A DNA stretch of 64,000 nt, taken from NCBI GenBank assembly GCA_031262085.1, contig JAISIN010000042.1, positions 18,049-82,048 of the forward strand. The letters are read 5' to 3'. The notes under the pieces were generated by a model, which was not told the origin of the DNA, made no database searches, and was given only the letters and a program-made list of their open reading frames with translations. Of this stretch, positions 35,720 to 44,497 are shown piece by piece. Made by a program: the position numbers and the translations under genes. Every line of letters starts with the position of its first letter. Within the stretch, counting starts at the first letter, position 1. The DNA is from Prevotellaceae bacterium. GTDB taxonomy: Bacteria; Bacteroidota; Bacteroidia; Bacteroidales; Bacteroidaceae.

Positions 35720-36805
35720 ATGAAAACAAAATTCTACACAAAGCTCTTCATGGGATTGGCAACCGTGTGCCTGCTTGCCACACTCGCTGCCTGCGACAAA
35801 GACGACAAACCCGAGTTGCCGGACGTTGAGCCGGTCGAACCCGTTCAGGGTTGCTACATTCTCAACACGGGCAACTGGGGACAGAACGATGCCTCCGTGC
35901 TCTGGTATGAGGCGGACGCCGATGCGACCAGCGCCGACCTCTATGCCGAAGCCAACGGAGAGAATCTGGGCGACGTGGCGCAAGACCTTATCGTCTACGG
36001 CTCGAAGGTCTATATTGCTTGCAACGGCTCTGCCAAATTGGTGGTGGTCGACAAGCGCGACTTCAAACTCCTCCGAAACATTCCGCTACTGAACGAAATC
36101 GGGCAACCCGTCAATCCCAACTACCTTACGGCAGCCGACGGCAATGTCTACTTCACCTCAAACGACGGTACCGTGACCCGCTTGGATACCCTGTCGCTCG
36201 ACATCACAGGCAAACTCACCCTCGACGGATTTCCGGCGGCGCTGACCTCGGCGGCAGGCAAGCTCTACATCAACATGAACGACTATAATTTTGACTACAC
36301 AGGAAAGCAAATCGCCGTGGTGAATATTGCCTCGTTCAACCAACCCAAATACTTGGATGTCGTGCTCAACCCCTACGATGTGTGTCTGACCGGCAGCGAC
36401 GGAAACGTCTACTTCATCTCGCAGGGACACTCCGACGGCAACCCGCCGCACACCCTCCAACGCATCGACCCTGCCACCGACGAGGTGACGGTGCTGTTGG
36501 AGGCGAGCAAGATGGCGATGCACGGCGACCTCATCTACTATTACTACGCCGAGTACGGGAAGCCGTTGGAACACATCTCCGTCTACAACATCAAGACCCA
36601 AACGACAACCGAATTTCTCTCGAAAGCGCAACTCGTCGACATCTCCGCGCCCCTTTTTATCGCGGTAGATCCGCATTCGGGCGATGTCTACTTCGGCAAC
36701 TTTAGATATGACTCGAAAGATGACCTCTATATTTATGCTGCCGACGGCACCTTCAGACGGAAAGTCGAATCCGGTGTCTACGTTACAAAGGTAGTATTCC
36801 CATGA
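35720..36805 (+). CDS. btuG: BtuG-type surface B12-binding lipoprotein (DUF5074 beta-propeller)
   Basis: The 361-residue lipoprotein (lipobox 'LATLAAC', Cys25) is a seven-bladed-type propeller with blade words such as 'GCYILNTGNWGQNDASVLWY', 'IVYGSKVYIACNGSAKLVVV' and 'NPNYLTAADGNVYFTSNDGT'. BtuG proteins in Bacteroides cap BtuB and bind cobalamin with very high affinity on the cell surface. The position between btuB and btuF under a B12 riboswitch fits. It overlaps btuF by 4 bp. Confidence 0.88.
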   Translation: MKTKFYTKLFMGLATVCLLATLAACDKDDKPELPDVEPVEPVQGCYILNTGNWGQNDASVLWYEADADATSADLYAEANGENLGDVAQDLIVYGSKVYIACNGSAKLVVVDKRDFKLLRNIPLLNEIGQPVNPNYLTAADGNVYFTSNDGTVTRLDTLSLDITGKLTLDGFPAALTSAAGKLYINMNDYNFDYTGKQIAVVNIASFNQPKYLDVVLNPYDVCLTGSDGNVYFISQGHSDGNPPHTLQRIDPATDEVTVLLEASKMAMHGDLIYYYYAEYGKPLEHISVYNIKTQTTTEFLSKAQLVDISAPLFIAVDPHSGDVYFGNFRYDSKDDLYIYAADGTFRRKVESGVYVTKVVFP

Positions 36806-37977
36806 AACGGAAAGGTCATGCTTTCATGAACCGGCGTCATCCGGCGGATATATGTCATCATCTGCTCCTGCTGCTCCTCCTGTTCCTTGCCTCCTGCTCC
36901 GGAGGCGGCAGGGGCGGGCAACATACCACATCGGGCGGCGACACCCTCTGCTTGCGCTATGCCGACTACCTGCGCCTCGTCGACTACCCCGACTACACCG
37001 TGGCAGAGCTGCGCAACCCGTGGGACACCACACGTCTGCTGCACACCTATATATTAGTAGATGTCGCCGACACGCTACCCGTAGCCAATCTGCCCGAAGG
37101 CACCGTGGTGCGTACACCCCTAAATCGTACCCTCATCTACTCGTCCGTCCACCTGAGCCTACTCAAAGACTTAGACGCACTCGCTGCCACTGCCGGCGTG
37201 TGCGACCTGAAATACATTCGCATGCCGGAGATTCATGCTGCCGTTCGGAGCGGAGCCATAGCCGACTGCGGCGACAGCATGAATCCCGACATCGAACGGG
37301 TCATCTCCCTGCATCCCGACGCCATCCTGCTATCGCCCTTCGAGAACAGCGGCGGCTACGGGCGTGTGGAGAAGCTGGGCATCCCCCTGATAGAGTGCGC
37401 CGACTACATGGAGCGTAGCCCGCTGGGACGCGCCGAGTGGATGCGCTTCTACGGCCGCCTCTACGGACGGGCGGCGCAAGCCGACAGCCTCTTTGCCGTG
37501 GTGGAGCAGCGCTACCATGCCCTGAAGGAGCAGGCGGCTGTCACCTCCTGCCGCCCCTCGGTGATGTGCGACCTCCTCACCGGCAGCACCTGGTACACCC
37601 CCGGCGGACAGAGCACCGTTGCCCGCCTCTATGCCGATGCCGGTGCCCGTTACATCTTCGCCGACGACACCCACACCGGCTCCCTGCCCTATACCTTCGA
37701 ACGCATCTACGACCGCGGACGCGACGCCGACTACTGGCTGATACGTTATAACCAGCCTGCCGACAAGCGCTACCCCGAGCTGGCGTCCGAGTTTGCCGGC
37801 TACCGCGGCTTCCGTGCCTTCCGGGAGCGCAACATCTACGGCTGCAACACGGGCGTAACGCCCTTCTACGAGGAGGTGCCGTTCCATCCCGACCGCTTCC
37901 TGCACGACCTGATTCTCATCTTCCACCCCGAGCTGCTGCCCGACAGCACGCTGCGATACTACCGGCGGCTGCCGTGA
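36802..37977 (+). CDS. btuF: Periplasmic corrinoid-binding lipoprotein (BtuF-like)
   Basis: The 391-residue protein has a lipoprotein signal ('LLLFLASC', Cys32) and a PBP class III fold like BtuF/FecB (two lobes joined by a long helix): 'VVRTPLNRTLIYSSVHLSLL', 'SMNPDIERVISLHPDAILLS', 'GIPLIECADYMERSPLGRAE', 'YWLIRYNQPADKRYPELASE'. It would pass cobalamin to an inner-membrane ABC importer. Genes for the BtuC permease and BtuD ATPase are not adjacent here; an ECF sigma factor follows. The start overlaps btuG by 4 bp; an alternative ATG lies 8 codons in. Confidence 0.88.
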   Translation: MKRKGHAFMNRRHPADICHHLLLLLLLFLASCSGGGRGGQHTTSGGDTLCLRYADYLRLVDYPDYTVAELRNPWDTTRLLHTYILVDVADTLPVANLPEGTVVRTPLNRTLIYSSVHLSLLKDLDALAATAGVCDLKYIRMPEIHAAVRSGAIADCGDSMNPDIERVISLHPDAILLSPFENSGGYGRVEKLGIPLIECADYMERSPLGRAEWMRFYGRLYGRAAQADSLFAVVEQRYHALKEQAAVTSCRPSVMCDLLTGSTWYTPGGQSTVARLYADAGARYIFADDTHTGSLPYTFERIYDRGRDADYWLIRYNQPADKRYPELASEFAGYRGFRAFRERNIYGCNTGVTPFYEEVPFHPDRFLHDLILIFHPELLPDSTLRYYRRLP

Positions 37978-38005
37978 AAAGCAACGCCCGAAGAAATTCT
38001 GTTTT

Positions 38006-38013
38006 TATCTTTG
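38006..38013 (+). promoter_or_regulatory. -7 element for the ECF sigma operon
   Basis: TATCTTTG matches TAnnTTTG, 50 bp before the sigma factor ATG. Confidence 0.5.
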
Positions 38014-38062
38014 TCACTATCCGCTCCCCCCTGCGACTAACGGTTCAAAAAAGGCAATTAAA

Positions 38063-38563
38063 ATGATGAACAAGCAAGAACAACAAGCTTTGGAGGCTGA
38101 CTTCATCGGGATGATACAAGCGCATCGGCGAATCATCTACAAGGTCTGCTCCTGCTATGTCACCGACCGGTCGCCGTTGGAGGATCTGTATCAGGAATCG
38201 GTACTGAATCTGTGGAAGTCCTATCCGAAGTTCCGTCGGGAGAGCGCGCCTTCGACGTGGATCTACCGGGTAGCGCTGAACACCTGCATCTCCGACTTGC
38301 GGAAGAACGACAAGTTCCGCCGGCATGTGCCGCTCGCGTGCTCTGCCGAGACAGCCTTCGAACAGGAGAGCATCGAGGAGGAACTCAAGGAACTCTACCG
38401 CTGCATCCGACAACTCAAGACCCTGGAACGTGCCATCATCTTGCTCTATCTGGAGGAGAAATCCTATCAGGAGATTGCCGACATCACCGGCTTGTCGCGC
38501 GACTGTGTCGCCACACGGCTGCGGCGCATCAAGGTGAAACTGAAACTCATGTCGAATTACTAA
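38063..38563 (+). CDS. ECF RNA polymerase sigma factor
   Basis: The 166-residue protein has sigma-2 ('DLYQESVLNLWKSYPKFRRE' and 'WIYRVALNTCISDLRKN') and sigma-4 ('LERAIILLYLEEKSYQEIAD' and 'LSRDCVATRLRRIKVKL') regions and nothing else. The next gene encodes a four-helix membrane protein that may act as anti-sigma or sensor, but it lacks the zinc-type or FecR-type anti-sigma motifs. Target promoters cannot be inferred. Length is typical. Confidence 0.93.
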   Translation: MMNKQEQQALEADFIGMIQAHRRIIYKVCSCYVTDRSPLEDLYQESVLNLWKSYPKFRRESAPSTWIYRVALNTCISDLRKNDKFRRHVPLACSAETAFEQESIEEELKELYRCIRQLKTLERAIILLYLEEKSYQEIADITGLSRDCVATRLRRIKVKLKLMSNY

Positions 38564-38576
38564 AAACAGAAAAGAA

Positions 38577-39170
38577 ATGGAAGTTGATGAATTGAAATCA
38601 CTGTGGGCTTCGCTCGACAGCCGTCTGAGCAAGCAGGAAGAGCTGAAAGCCAGCCTCATTCGGAAGATGATCGATGCCAAATCGGGGCGCTCGCTCCGCC
38701 AACTGATTACCTCGGAAATTGTCAGTGTCATGGTCATGCTGATAGTCCTCCCATTCCTCGTTTTCCTTTGGAAACAATGGGACAGCACGCACATCGCCGT
38801 TCATGCGCTGTTGACGCTCGCCTTTGTGGCTTGCGCATGCTATCTGCCGCTCATACTCTATCGCATCCGCCTGTTGCTGAAGATAGATTTTGCCGACAAC
38901 AACCTCAAGACAAACATCCTGCACATCCAACGCTTCAACAAGCTGTGGCAATGGGAGGTGTTCTCCATACGTCTGTGGCTTCCCGTGTTGCTCCTGCTCA
39001 TGGTGTGGCATTTCATAGAAGCCAAAGCGTCCGTGATAGGATGGACAGCGCTTGCCTGCTGCCTGGTGGCAGCCGCACTCTATACTTATTGGTCGTATCA
39101 AAGGGTGTACAGCAAAAACATCGCCACCATCCGCGACAACCTGGCTGAGCTGGAAGAGAGCAAGGAGTAA
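38577..39170 (+). CDS. Four-helix membrane protein next to the sigma factor
   Basis: The 197-residue protein has a cytoplasmic charged N-terminus ('VDELKSLWASLDSRLSKQEE'), four predicted membrane helices at about 45-65, 75-97, 125-145 and 148-168, and a charged C-terminus. I do not recognise a family motif. It lies 13 bp after the sigma gene and 18 bp before the EEP-phosphohydrolase gene. A regulatory partnership with the sigma factor is a guess from position. Confidence 0.75.
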   Translation: MEVDELKSLWASLDSRLSKQEELKASLIRKMIDAKSGRSLRQLITSEIVSVMVMLIVLPFLVFLWKQWDSTHIAVHALLTLAFVACACYLPLILYRIRLLLKIDFADNNLKTNILHIQRFNKLWQWEVFSIRLWLPVLLLLMVWHFIEAKASVIGWTALACCLVAAALYTYWSYQRVYSKNIATIRDNLAELEESKE

Positions 39171-39188
39171 CCCCCCAAACAACACCCG

Positions 39189-40205
39189 ATGAAAAGATTT
39201 TCCACCTGCTGGCTAACGGCGCTTGTGAGTTGCCACCTCCTCCTGTACGGACCGGACAGGAGCAACGCCGACACCTTGCGCTTCCGCGTGGTGAGCTATA
39301 ACGTGGAGAATCTTTTCGACTGCCGACACGACACGCTGAAGGAAGATACCGACTTCCTGCCCGGTGCCGTCCGGCATTGGAATGAGTCCAAGTACCGCAA
39401 GAAGTTAGACCGGATAGCCCGTGTCATCACTGCCGCAGGCGGCTGGACGCCTCCCGCCCTGGTGGCGCTCGAGGAGGTGGAGAACGACAGTGTGCTGCGC
39501 GACCTCACCCGCCGTTCGGCGCTGCGCGAAGCCGGCTACCGCTACGTGATGACACAGTCGTCCGACCACCGGGGCATCGACGTGGCGCTGCTCTACCAGC
39601 GGGGCATGTTCAAGCTGCTTGCCACGCAGCACATCCCGATACCCCCGACCGACGGCACGCATCACTTCCGCCCCACGCGCGACATCCTGCACGTCAGCGG
39701 ACTGTTGCCCACGCTCGACACGCTCGATGTCTTTGTCTGCCACTTCCCCTCCCGTGCGGGCGGCGCCGCGCAGACGGAGCCTTACCGGCAGCTTGCCGCG
39801 CGACAGCTCTCTGCCGCGATAGACAGCCTGTTCGGTTGCCGCCGCCATCCGCAGTTCCTGATCATGGGCGACCTCAATGCCGACTGCCGCCTGCTCAGCC
39901 ATCCCCGCCTGCACCACCTGCTGGACAACCGGGCGGAGTTCAGGCAGCACCGTTTCGGCAGCTATCGCTACCGGGGCGAGTGGGAGCTGATCGACCACAT
40001 CATCGTCTCCGATGCCTTGCTGCAACCCGACGCCCCCCTGCACGCCGACCGCCGCCACGCCGATGTGTTCCGTGCCCCCTTCCTGCTGCGCCCCGACAAG
40101 CAGTATGGCGGCAAGCAACCCTTCAGGACATACAACGGCATGCGCTACCAAGGCGGATACAGCGACCACCTGCCTGTATGGGCGGAGCTGAGGCTGGTGT
40201 ATTGA
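39189..40205 (+). CDS. Exported endonuclease/exonuclease/phosphatase-family protein
   Basis: The 338-residue protein has a signal peptide and the EEP fold. Metal and catalytic motifs: 'RVVSYNVENLFDCRHD', 'ALEEVENDSVLRDL', 'IMGDLNADCRLL' and 'GGYSDHLPVWAEL' with the terminal His. It would cleave phosphodiesters in the periplasm or outside; nucleic acid, nucleotide or lipid substrates are possible. It may be co-transcribed with the sigma and membrane protein genes. A 23-bp repeat cassette begins 64 bp after its stop. Confidence 0.9.
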   Translation: MKRFSTCWLTALVSCHLLLYGPDRSNADTLRFRVVSYNVENLFDCRHDTLKEDTDFLPGAVRHWNESKYRKKLDRIARVITAAGGWTPPALVALEEVENDSVLRDLTRRSALREAGYRYVMTQSSDHRGIDVALLYQRGMFKLLATQHIPIPPTDGTHHFRPTRDILHVSGLLPTLDTLDVFVCHFPSRAGGAAQTEPYRQLAARQLSAAIDSLFGCRRHPQFLIMGDLNADCRLLSHPRLHHLLDNRAEFRQHRFGSYRYRGEWELIDHIIVSDALLQPDAPLHADRRHADVFRAPFLLRPDKQYGGKQPFRTYNGMRYQGGYSDHLPVWAELRLVY

Positions 40206-40269
40206 AAACAGGCGTTACTGTCCAGCGTCGTTGGACAGGCTGTCCCGAGTCTTTGGACAAGGTTGAAGG

Positions 40270-40457
40270 TGTGTCAAAAGCCCCTTTTTGGACTACGACC
40301 CTAGTCCACCCTGGACTACGACCTAGTCCACCTCTGGACTACGACCTAGTCCACCTCTGGACTACGACCTAGTCCACCTCTGGACTACGACCTAGTCCAC
40401 CTCTGGACTACGACCTAGTCTGCCTCTGGACTACGACCCCAGTCCGATTTTGACACA
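40270..40457. repeat. Seven tandem 23-bp palindromic units flanked by 10-bp inverted repeats
   Basis: Units start at 40289, 40312, 40335, 40358, 40381, 40404 and 40427, exactly 23 bp apart. Each has GGACTA and TAGTCC (the first, sixth and last are slightly altered) around a CGACC loop. The whole array is bracketed by TGTGTCAAAA (40270-40279) and TTTTGACACA (40448-40457), a perfect inverted repeat. It lies between the EEP gene and the AAA-ATPase gene, where no protein is encoded. Loose GTCCA/TGGAC words occur just upstream. Confidence 0.9.
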
Positions 40458-40528
40458 TCCTCCAGTACGTTATTTTTTCCGCGCCGCCATATTCATCCGT
40501 CCCGTTGCTCGAAATAGAGAAAAGCCAC

Positions 40529-40536
40529 TATCTTTG
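40529..40536 (+). promoter_or_regulatory. -7 element for the AAA-ATPase_like gene
   Basis: TATCTTTG matches the consensus, 31 bp before the ATG at 40568. Confidence 0.5.
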
Positions 40537-40567
40537 TGCCGTCGAACCCACTAATAATTAGAACAAT

Positions 40568-42127
40568 ATGCAAGCAACGCCGCGTATCTTCCCCATCGGG
40601 ATACAAGACTTCGAGCAACTACGTACACTCAACAATGTGTATGTAGACAAGACCGACTTGGTGTATCAATTGGTCAAATCCAACCACACCTGCTTCCTGA
40701 GCCGCCCCCGCCGCTTCGGAAAGAGCCTCCTGCTCTCCACGCTGCGTGCCTACTTCGAAGGCAAGAAGCACCTGTTCGAAGGGCTTGCCATGGAGCAGTT
40801 GGAAACGGAGTGGACAGCGCATCCGGTGCTGCACATCTCCTTTGCCGGTTCCAAATACATCGAAGTGAAGAACTTGCAAGCGCTTCTGAACGATACGCTC
40901 GCCGGATGGGAAGCTATCTACGGAAGCAGCCCTACGGAAGAAACCTTCAACCTGCGCTTCAAGGGCGTCATCCGCCGTGCCTGCGAGCAAACGGGTCAAC
41001 AGGTGGTTGTACTGATCGACGAATACGACTCGCCCATCCTCAGTGCCATGGGCGCCAGCATGGAAGAGCGGCGCACCGAGCTACGCGGCATCATGCGCGA
41101 CTTCTTCAGCCCGCTCAAGGACAGCGGCGTGTACATCCGCTTCCTCTTCCTGACGGGCATCACCAAGTTCAGCCAGCTGAGCATCTTCAGCGAGCTGAAC
41201 CACTTGGAAAACATCAGCATGTTGCCCGATTACAGCAGCATCTGCGGCATCACCGAAACCGAACTGCTCACACAGTTCAAGCCTGACATCGCAGCCTTGG
41301 CAGCGCGCAACGGCGAGACCTATGAGGAAGCCTGCGCCCACCTCAAACAACTGTACGACGGTTATCATTTCTGCGAAAACACAGAAGAGATCTACAACCC
41401 CTACAGCATCATCAACGTACTGAAAAACAGGAAATACGACAGTTACTGGTACTCCACCGCCACTCCCACCTTCCTCATCGAACTGCTCAAGCACAGCAAC
41501 CTGATTCCCGAAGAGCTGGAGGGTTGCAAGGCTGTCGCCGATGATTTCAACACGGCAATCGATACCTTGACCGACCCCATTCCGGTGCTTTACCAGAGCG
41601 GCTACCTCACCATCAAGAACTACAGAAACGGCATCTACACGCTGGGTTATCCCAACGATGAGGTGCGCATCGGGTTTGTCCGTTCGCTGATCCCTTCAGT
41701 CATCGGGAGTGACGTGCAGAAGAGCAGCATGAGCATCATCGCCATGGCTGAAGCCCTCGACACCGGCGACGTGGAAACCTGCATGAAGCGGATGCGCGCC
41801 TTCATCGCCTCCATCCCCTATGAGCGGAAGAGCGACAACGAGTCGCGCGCCGAACTCATCTTCTACATGCTCTTCACGCTGATGGGACAGTTCACGCAGA
41901 CGCAGGTGCCAACCGCCATCGGTCGTGCCGACGTGGTCATCAAGAACAGGCAATACATCTACATCTTCGAAATCAAGGTGCACGGCACCGCCGACGACGC
42001 CCTCGAGCAGATAGAACGCCAACACTACGCTGTGCCCTACGAGACAGACCCGCGGCAGGTGGTGCGCATCGGCGTGACCTACGACGCGCAGACCCGCGGC
42101 ATCACCGACTGGAAAGTGGAGCGGTAA
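40568..42127 (+). CDS. AAA-ATPase_like / PD-(D/E)XK (DUF1703) protein
   Basis: The 519-residue protein has an N-terminal AAA-ATPase_like domain ('YVDKTDLVYQLVKSNHTCFL', P-loop 'SRPRRFGKSLLLSTL', Walker B 'VVVLIDEYDSPIL') and a C-terminal PD-(D/E)XK nuclease-like domain ('GRADVVIKNRQYIYIFEIKV'), whose Asp and Glu-x-Lys are kept. This family is multicopy in Bacteroides; its role is unknown and anti-phage or mobile-element functions have been suspected. It is monocistronic and full length. The fragment at 27000 belongs to a related subgroup. Confidence 0.92.
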   Translation: MQATPRIFPIGIQDFEQLRTLNNVYVDKTDLVYQLVKSNHTCFLSRPRRFGKSLLLSTLRAYFEGKKHLFEGLAMEQLETEWTAHPVLHISFAGSKYIEVKNLQALLNDTLAGWEAIYGSSPTEETFNLRFKGVIRRACEQTGQQVVVLIDEYDSPILSAMGASMEERRTELRGIMRDFFSPLKDSGVYIRFLFLTGITKFSQLSIFSELNHLENISMLPDYSSICGITETELLTQFKPDIAALAARNGETYEEACAHLKQLYDGYHFCENTEEIYNPYSIINVLKNRKYDSYWYSTATPTFLIELLKHSNLIPEELEGCKAVADDFNTAIDTLTDPIPVLYQSGYLTIKNYRNGIYTLGYPNDEVRIGFVRSLIPSVIGSDVQKSSMSIIAMAEALDTGDVETCMKRMRAFIASIPYERKSDNESRAELIFYMLFTLMGQFTQTQVPTAIGRADVVIKNRQYIYIFEIKVHGTADDALEQIERQHYAVPYETDPRQVVRIGVTYDAQTRGITDWKVER

Positions 42128-42457
42128 CGCCCTAAACCTCGGGCTTGATTGGCTGCTTCGCATTTTTCTTTCCTATTGCTTTGTGAATCTGATTATTCTT
42201 CTCACCTTTGCACGGAATAATCAACTAAATGTAAATGCTTCGGATACCCACTTCCCCTGTCACCGGCTTCCTGCTGCCTGCCTCCCGCTCCCTTTCGGCG
42301 AGAGGAATCGTTGATTTTACCCCCCCCATAAACATTTATTAACAACCATGCGGATATATTCACATGTTCGGGACGCGATGCTTCGCGCCCCGCGAAGTCG
42401 TGTGCCCGTATATTAACCAATCTATTCATCCATTAATCACTCTCTAAAACAACAAGT
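42128..42457. other. Leader region of the fimbrillin gene with inverted repeats
   Basis: No gene is seen. TGATTATTC (42190-42198) and GAATAATCA (42215-42223) form a perfect 9-bp inverted repeat around a near-consensus -7 element (CACCTTTG at 42203). A 7-bp hairpin CTTCGCG/CGCGAAG with a 3-nt loop lies at 42381-42397. These may be regulatory for the fimbrillin gene. Confidence 0.45.
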
Positions 42458-44395
42458 ATGAAAATGAAGAAATGTATTTATCGAAAGCCTGCTGTCGATG
42501 CCATTCCGGTGGAGAATGAAGGCGTGATGGCTGCCAGCCAATTGAGAGACATAAATCCCGGCAAACGTTATGGCATGGAGACCAATGAAAGCCATTTGCC
42601 TGTCGCTCCTCCCCGCTTGGGTTGCCGGATGAGAAACCTGTTCCCACTCCTAAGCGGATTGACTCTACTTATGCTTGCATCGTGCAGTAACAGCGACGAG
42701 CCGACCGCGAATGATAGCCAGGAAAAGTTTCGGCTAACTGTCACTGCCAATCGCGGCGGGAGCAATACCCGTACCGAATACGAAGACCGAAACGACAACA
42801 AGATGCTTGTCTATTGGAATGACCCTGCCGACGAAGAGCCACTCCGGCAGAGCGAAACAATCAACGTGATTCGCTATGAGAATGACCTGCCGTACATAGG
42901 CACGCCGACCGACGACTCGAAATACTCTTTTGTTACACTCACCGGCACGGCGGCCACAGCAAAAAGCGTATCAATGGATTTTGCGGGTACCGTCAGTGCC
43001 AGTACCGGAACCTACCTCGGGGGCAAATACAACTATGTCTATCCTGCACAAACGGGTAGCTCTACCGTATCAGATACCATCAGCTACCGTTTTACCGGTC
43101 AGCAGCAGACTTGTATCTCCGGTCGGGAGACCAATCATTTGCAGGACTACGACGTCATGTACACCCCGCAGGCTGTCGATGCGACCTTCGACGCAGGAGG
43201 CAACCTGACCTCATCGTTCACCTTTAGCCATGCTGCCGCCTTACTGCGTTTCCGCCTGACATTGCCCGAGCCTAAAACCATCGCTGCCATCCGCCTGCAT
43301 ACCACCGATGGGACAACGCCATTCTATCCCGAGCTGACGTTGACCTGTCAGTCCGACAATATCGGCACCGTATCGCCAACAAACAGTGGAACCCCTGACA
43401 ATGCTGCCACACTCACCCTGACCAGTGCCGGGGCAAGCACGGTGGTGACTGGCTATCTGATGTCGCCTCCCGTAGATTTTGACGGGACATCTTTCGAAGT
43501 CTTAGCTGCCGCCACCGACGGCATTCAATATGCTTACAGGGCTACTGCCGCAGCAGACGACCGTCTCGAAGCGGGTACCTGCAATACTTTCGACCATAAC
43601 GATGTGGCGCTCACACGACGTAGCCTCACGTGGGCAGGCAGCAACATCTATTGGGATAAAGAGAACAACCGGCTAACTTTTGCCGAACCCGGTACTACCG
43701 ACAAACAGCAGTATCAGGGCGTTTTGTTCAAGTATGGCAGCCTCGTTGGCATCTCGCCTTATTACAACGGCTCTACGACCTTCGACATCACGGTTACTCC
43801 GCTTTTTGTGCCGACGGACTTCTCCGAAGGTCTCTGGGCAGAGGTAAAAGAGGCGGGGGAGACTCCGTGGGAGACATATAGCACCATTCCGGTAGTAAAC
43901 ACCTCTACGATGGACGACCACATCAGCGGATTAATCGAAGAGAATAAGGATTGGACAGACTACAAGGGAGACATCTGTGCCTACCTGAGCGGGAAAAGCG
44001 GAGTACCCGAGGGGACATGGCGAATGCCGACATTCAATGAATGGAATCCTACCTGGCTACCCACACGCTCATCAGACACTTCGCCGGCAACAAGCTACTC
44101 AGCCACAGGTGTGTGGAATGGAAATATCACCGCAAGCAATAAGTTCGAACAAGCCAACCAAACCGACGGCACAGCCATTATCAGCGGATATGCCACGCAT
44201 ACGGTGAGTGGTACGTTGATACCGGCATCGGGTTATCGCAATTCCACTGGTGAATTGAGCTATGTAGGCAGACGTGGATGGTATTATGCTGCCAATGGCA
44301 AGCGCATCTACTTCAGCGCTTTAGGGTATATGCCCTTCGTTGCCGGTCAGGGCAATGTAGCCAATCCGGTGCGGTGCGTCAAGGTGGAAGAATAA
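42458..44395 (+). CDS. Fimbrillin-family lipoprotein with unusual N-terminal extension
   Basis: The 645-residue frame has a lipoprotein signal starting only at Met58 ('MRNLFPLLSGLTLLMLASC', ATG at 42629). Before it is an in-frame stretch 'YRKPAVDAIPVENEGVMAAS' that resembles the short stand-alone peptides often encoded before Bacteroidales surface proteins. The mature part has fimbrillin-type features ('YLGGKYNYVYPAQTGS', 'FSHAAALLRFRLTLP') and a C-terminal part with 'RMPTFNEWNPTWLP' and 'GYRNSTGELSYVGRRG' seen in surface adhesin-like proteins. If translation starts at 42458 the signal is internal, so an internal start at 42629 is plausible. Confidence 0.82.
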   Translation: MKMKKCIYRKPAVDAIPVENEGVMAASQLRDINPGKRYGMETNESHLPVAPPRLGCRMRNLFPLLSGLTLLMLASCSNSDEPTANDSQEKFRLTVTANRGGSNTRTEYEDRNDNKMLVYWNDPADEEPLRQSETINVIRYENDLPYIGTPTDDSKYSFVTLTGTAATAKSVSMDFAGTVSASTGTYLGGKYNYVYPAQTGSSTVSDTISYRFTGQQQTCISGRETNHLQDYDVMYTPQAVDATFDAGGNLTSSFTFSHAAALLRFRLTLPEPKTIAAIRLHTTDGTTPFYPELTLTCQSDNIGTVSPTNSGTPDNAATLTLTSAGASTVVTGYLMSPPVDFDGTSFEVLAAATDGIQYAYRATAAADDRLEAGTCNTFDHNDVALTRRSLTWAGSNIYWDKENNRLTFAEPGTTDKQQYQGVLFKYGSLVGISPYYNGSTTFDITVTPLFVPTDFSEGLWAEVKEAGETPWETYSTIPVVNTSTMDDHISGLIEENKDWTDYKGDICAYLSGKSGVPEGTWRMPTFNEWNPTWLPTRSSDTSPATSYSATGVWNGNITASNKFEQANQTDGTAIISGYATHTVSGTLIPASGYRNSTGELSYVGRRGWYYAANGKRIYFSALGYMPFVAGQGNVANPVRCVKVEE

Positions 44396-44468
44396 AGGAT
44401 TCATTCGCTTTCATCTCCCTATTCTTCCTTTTCCCTCCGCCGTTCGGCGAGGTAAGCGGGCGATTCCC

Positions 44469-44476
44469 TAAGTTTG
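44469..44476 (+). promoter_or_regulatory. -7 element of the terpenoid-redox operon
   Basis: TAAGTTTG matches TAnnTTTG and ends 21 bp before the ATG at 44498. A frame starting at 44474 would overlap it. No other promoter-like site was noted inside the following packed genes. Confidence 0.4.
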
Positions 44477-44497
44477 TGCACAAATGGTCTGTCTTCA

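Noticed and set aside
42190-42223. Invertible promoter upstream of the fimbrillin gene
   Set aside because: Known Bacteroides invertible promoters have longer inverted repeats and longer intervening DNA, and no recombinase gene is nearby.
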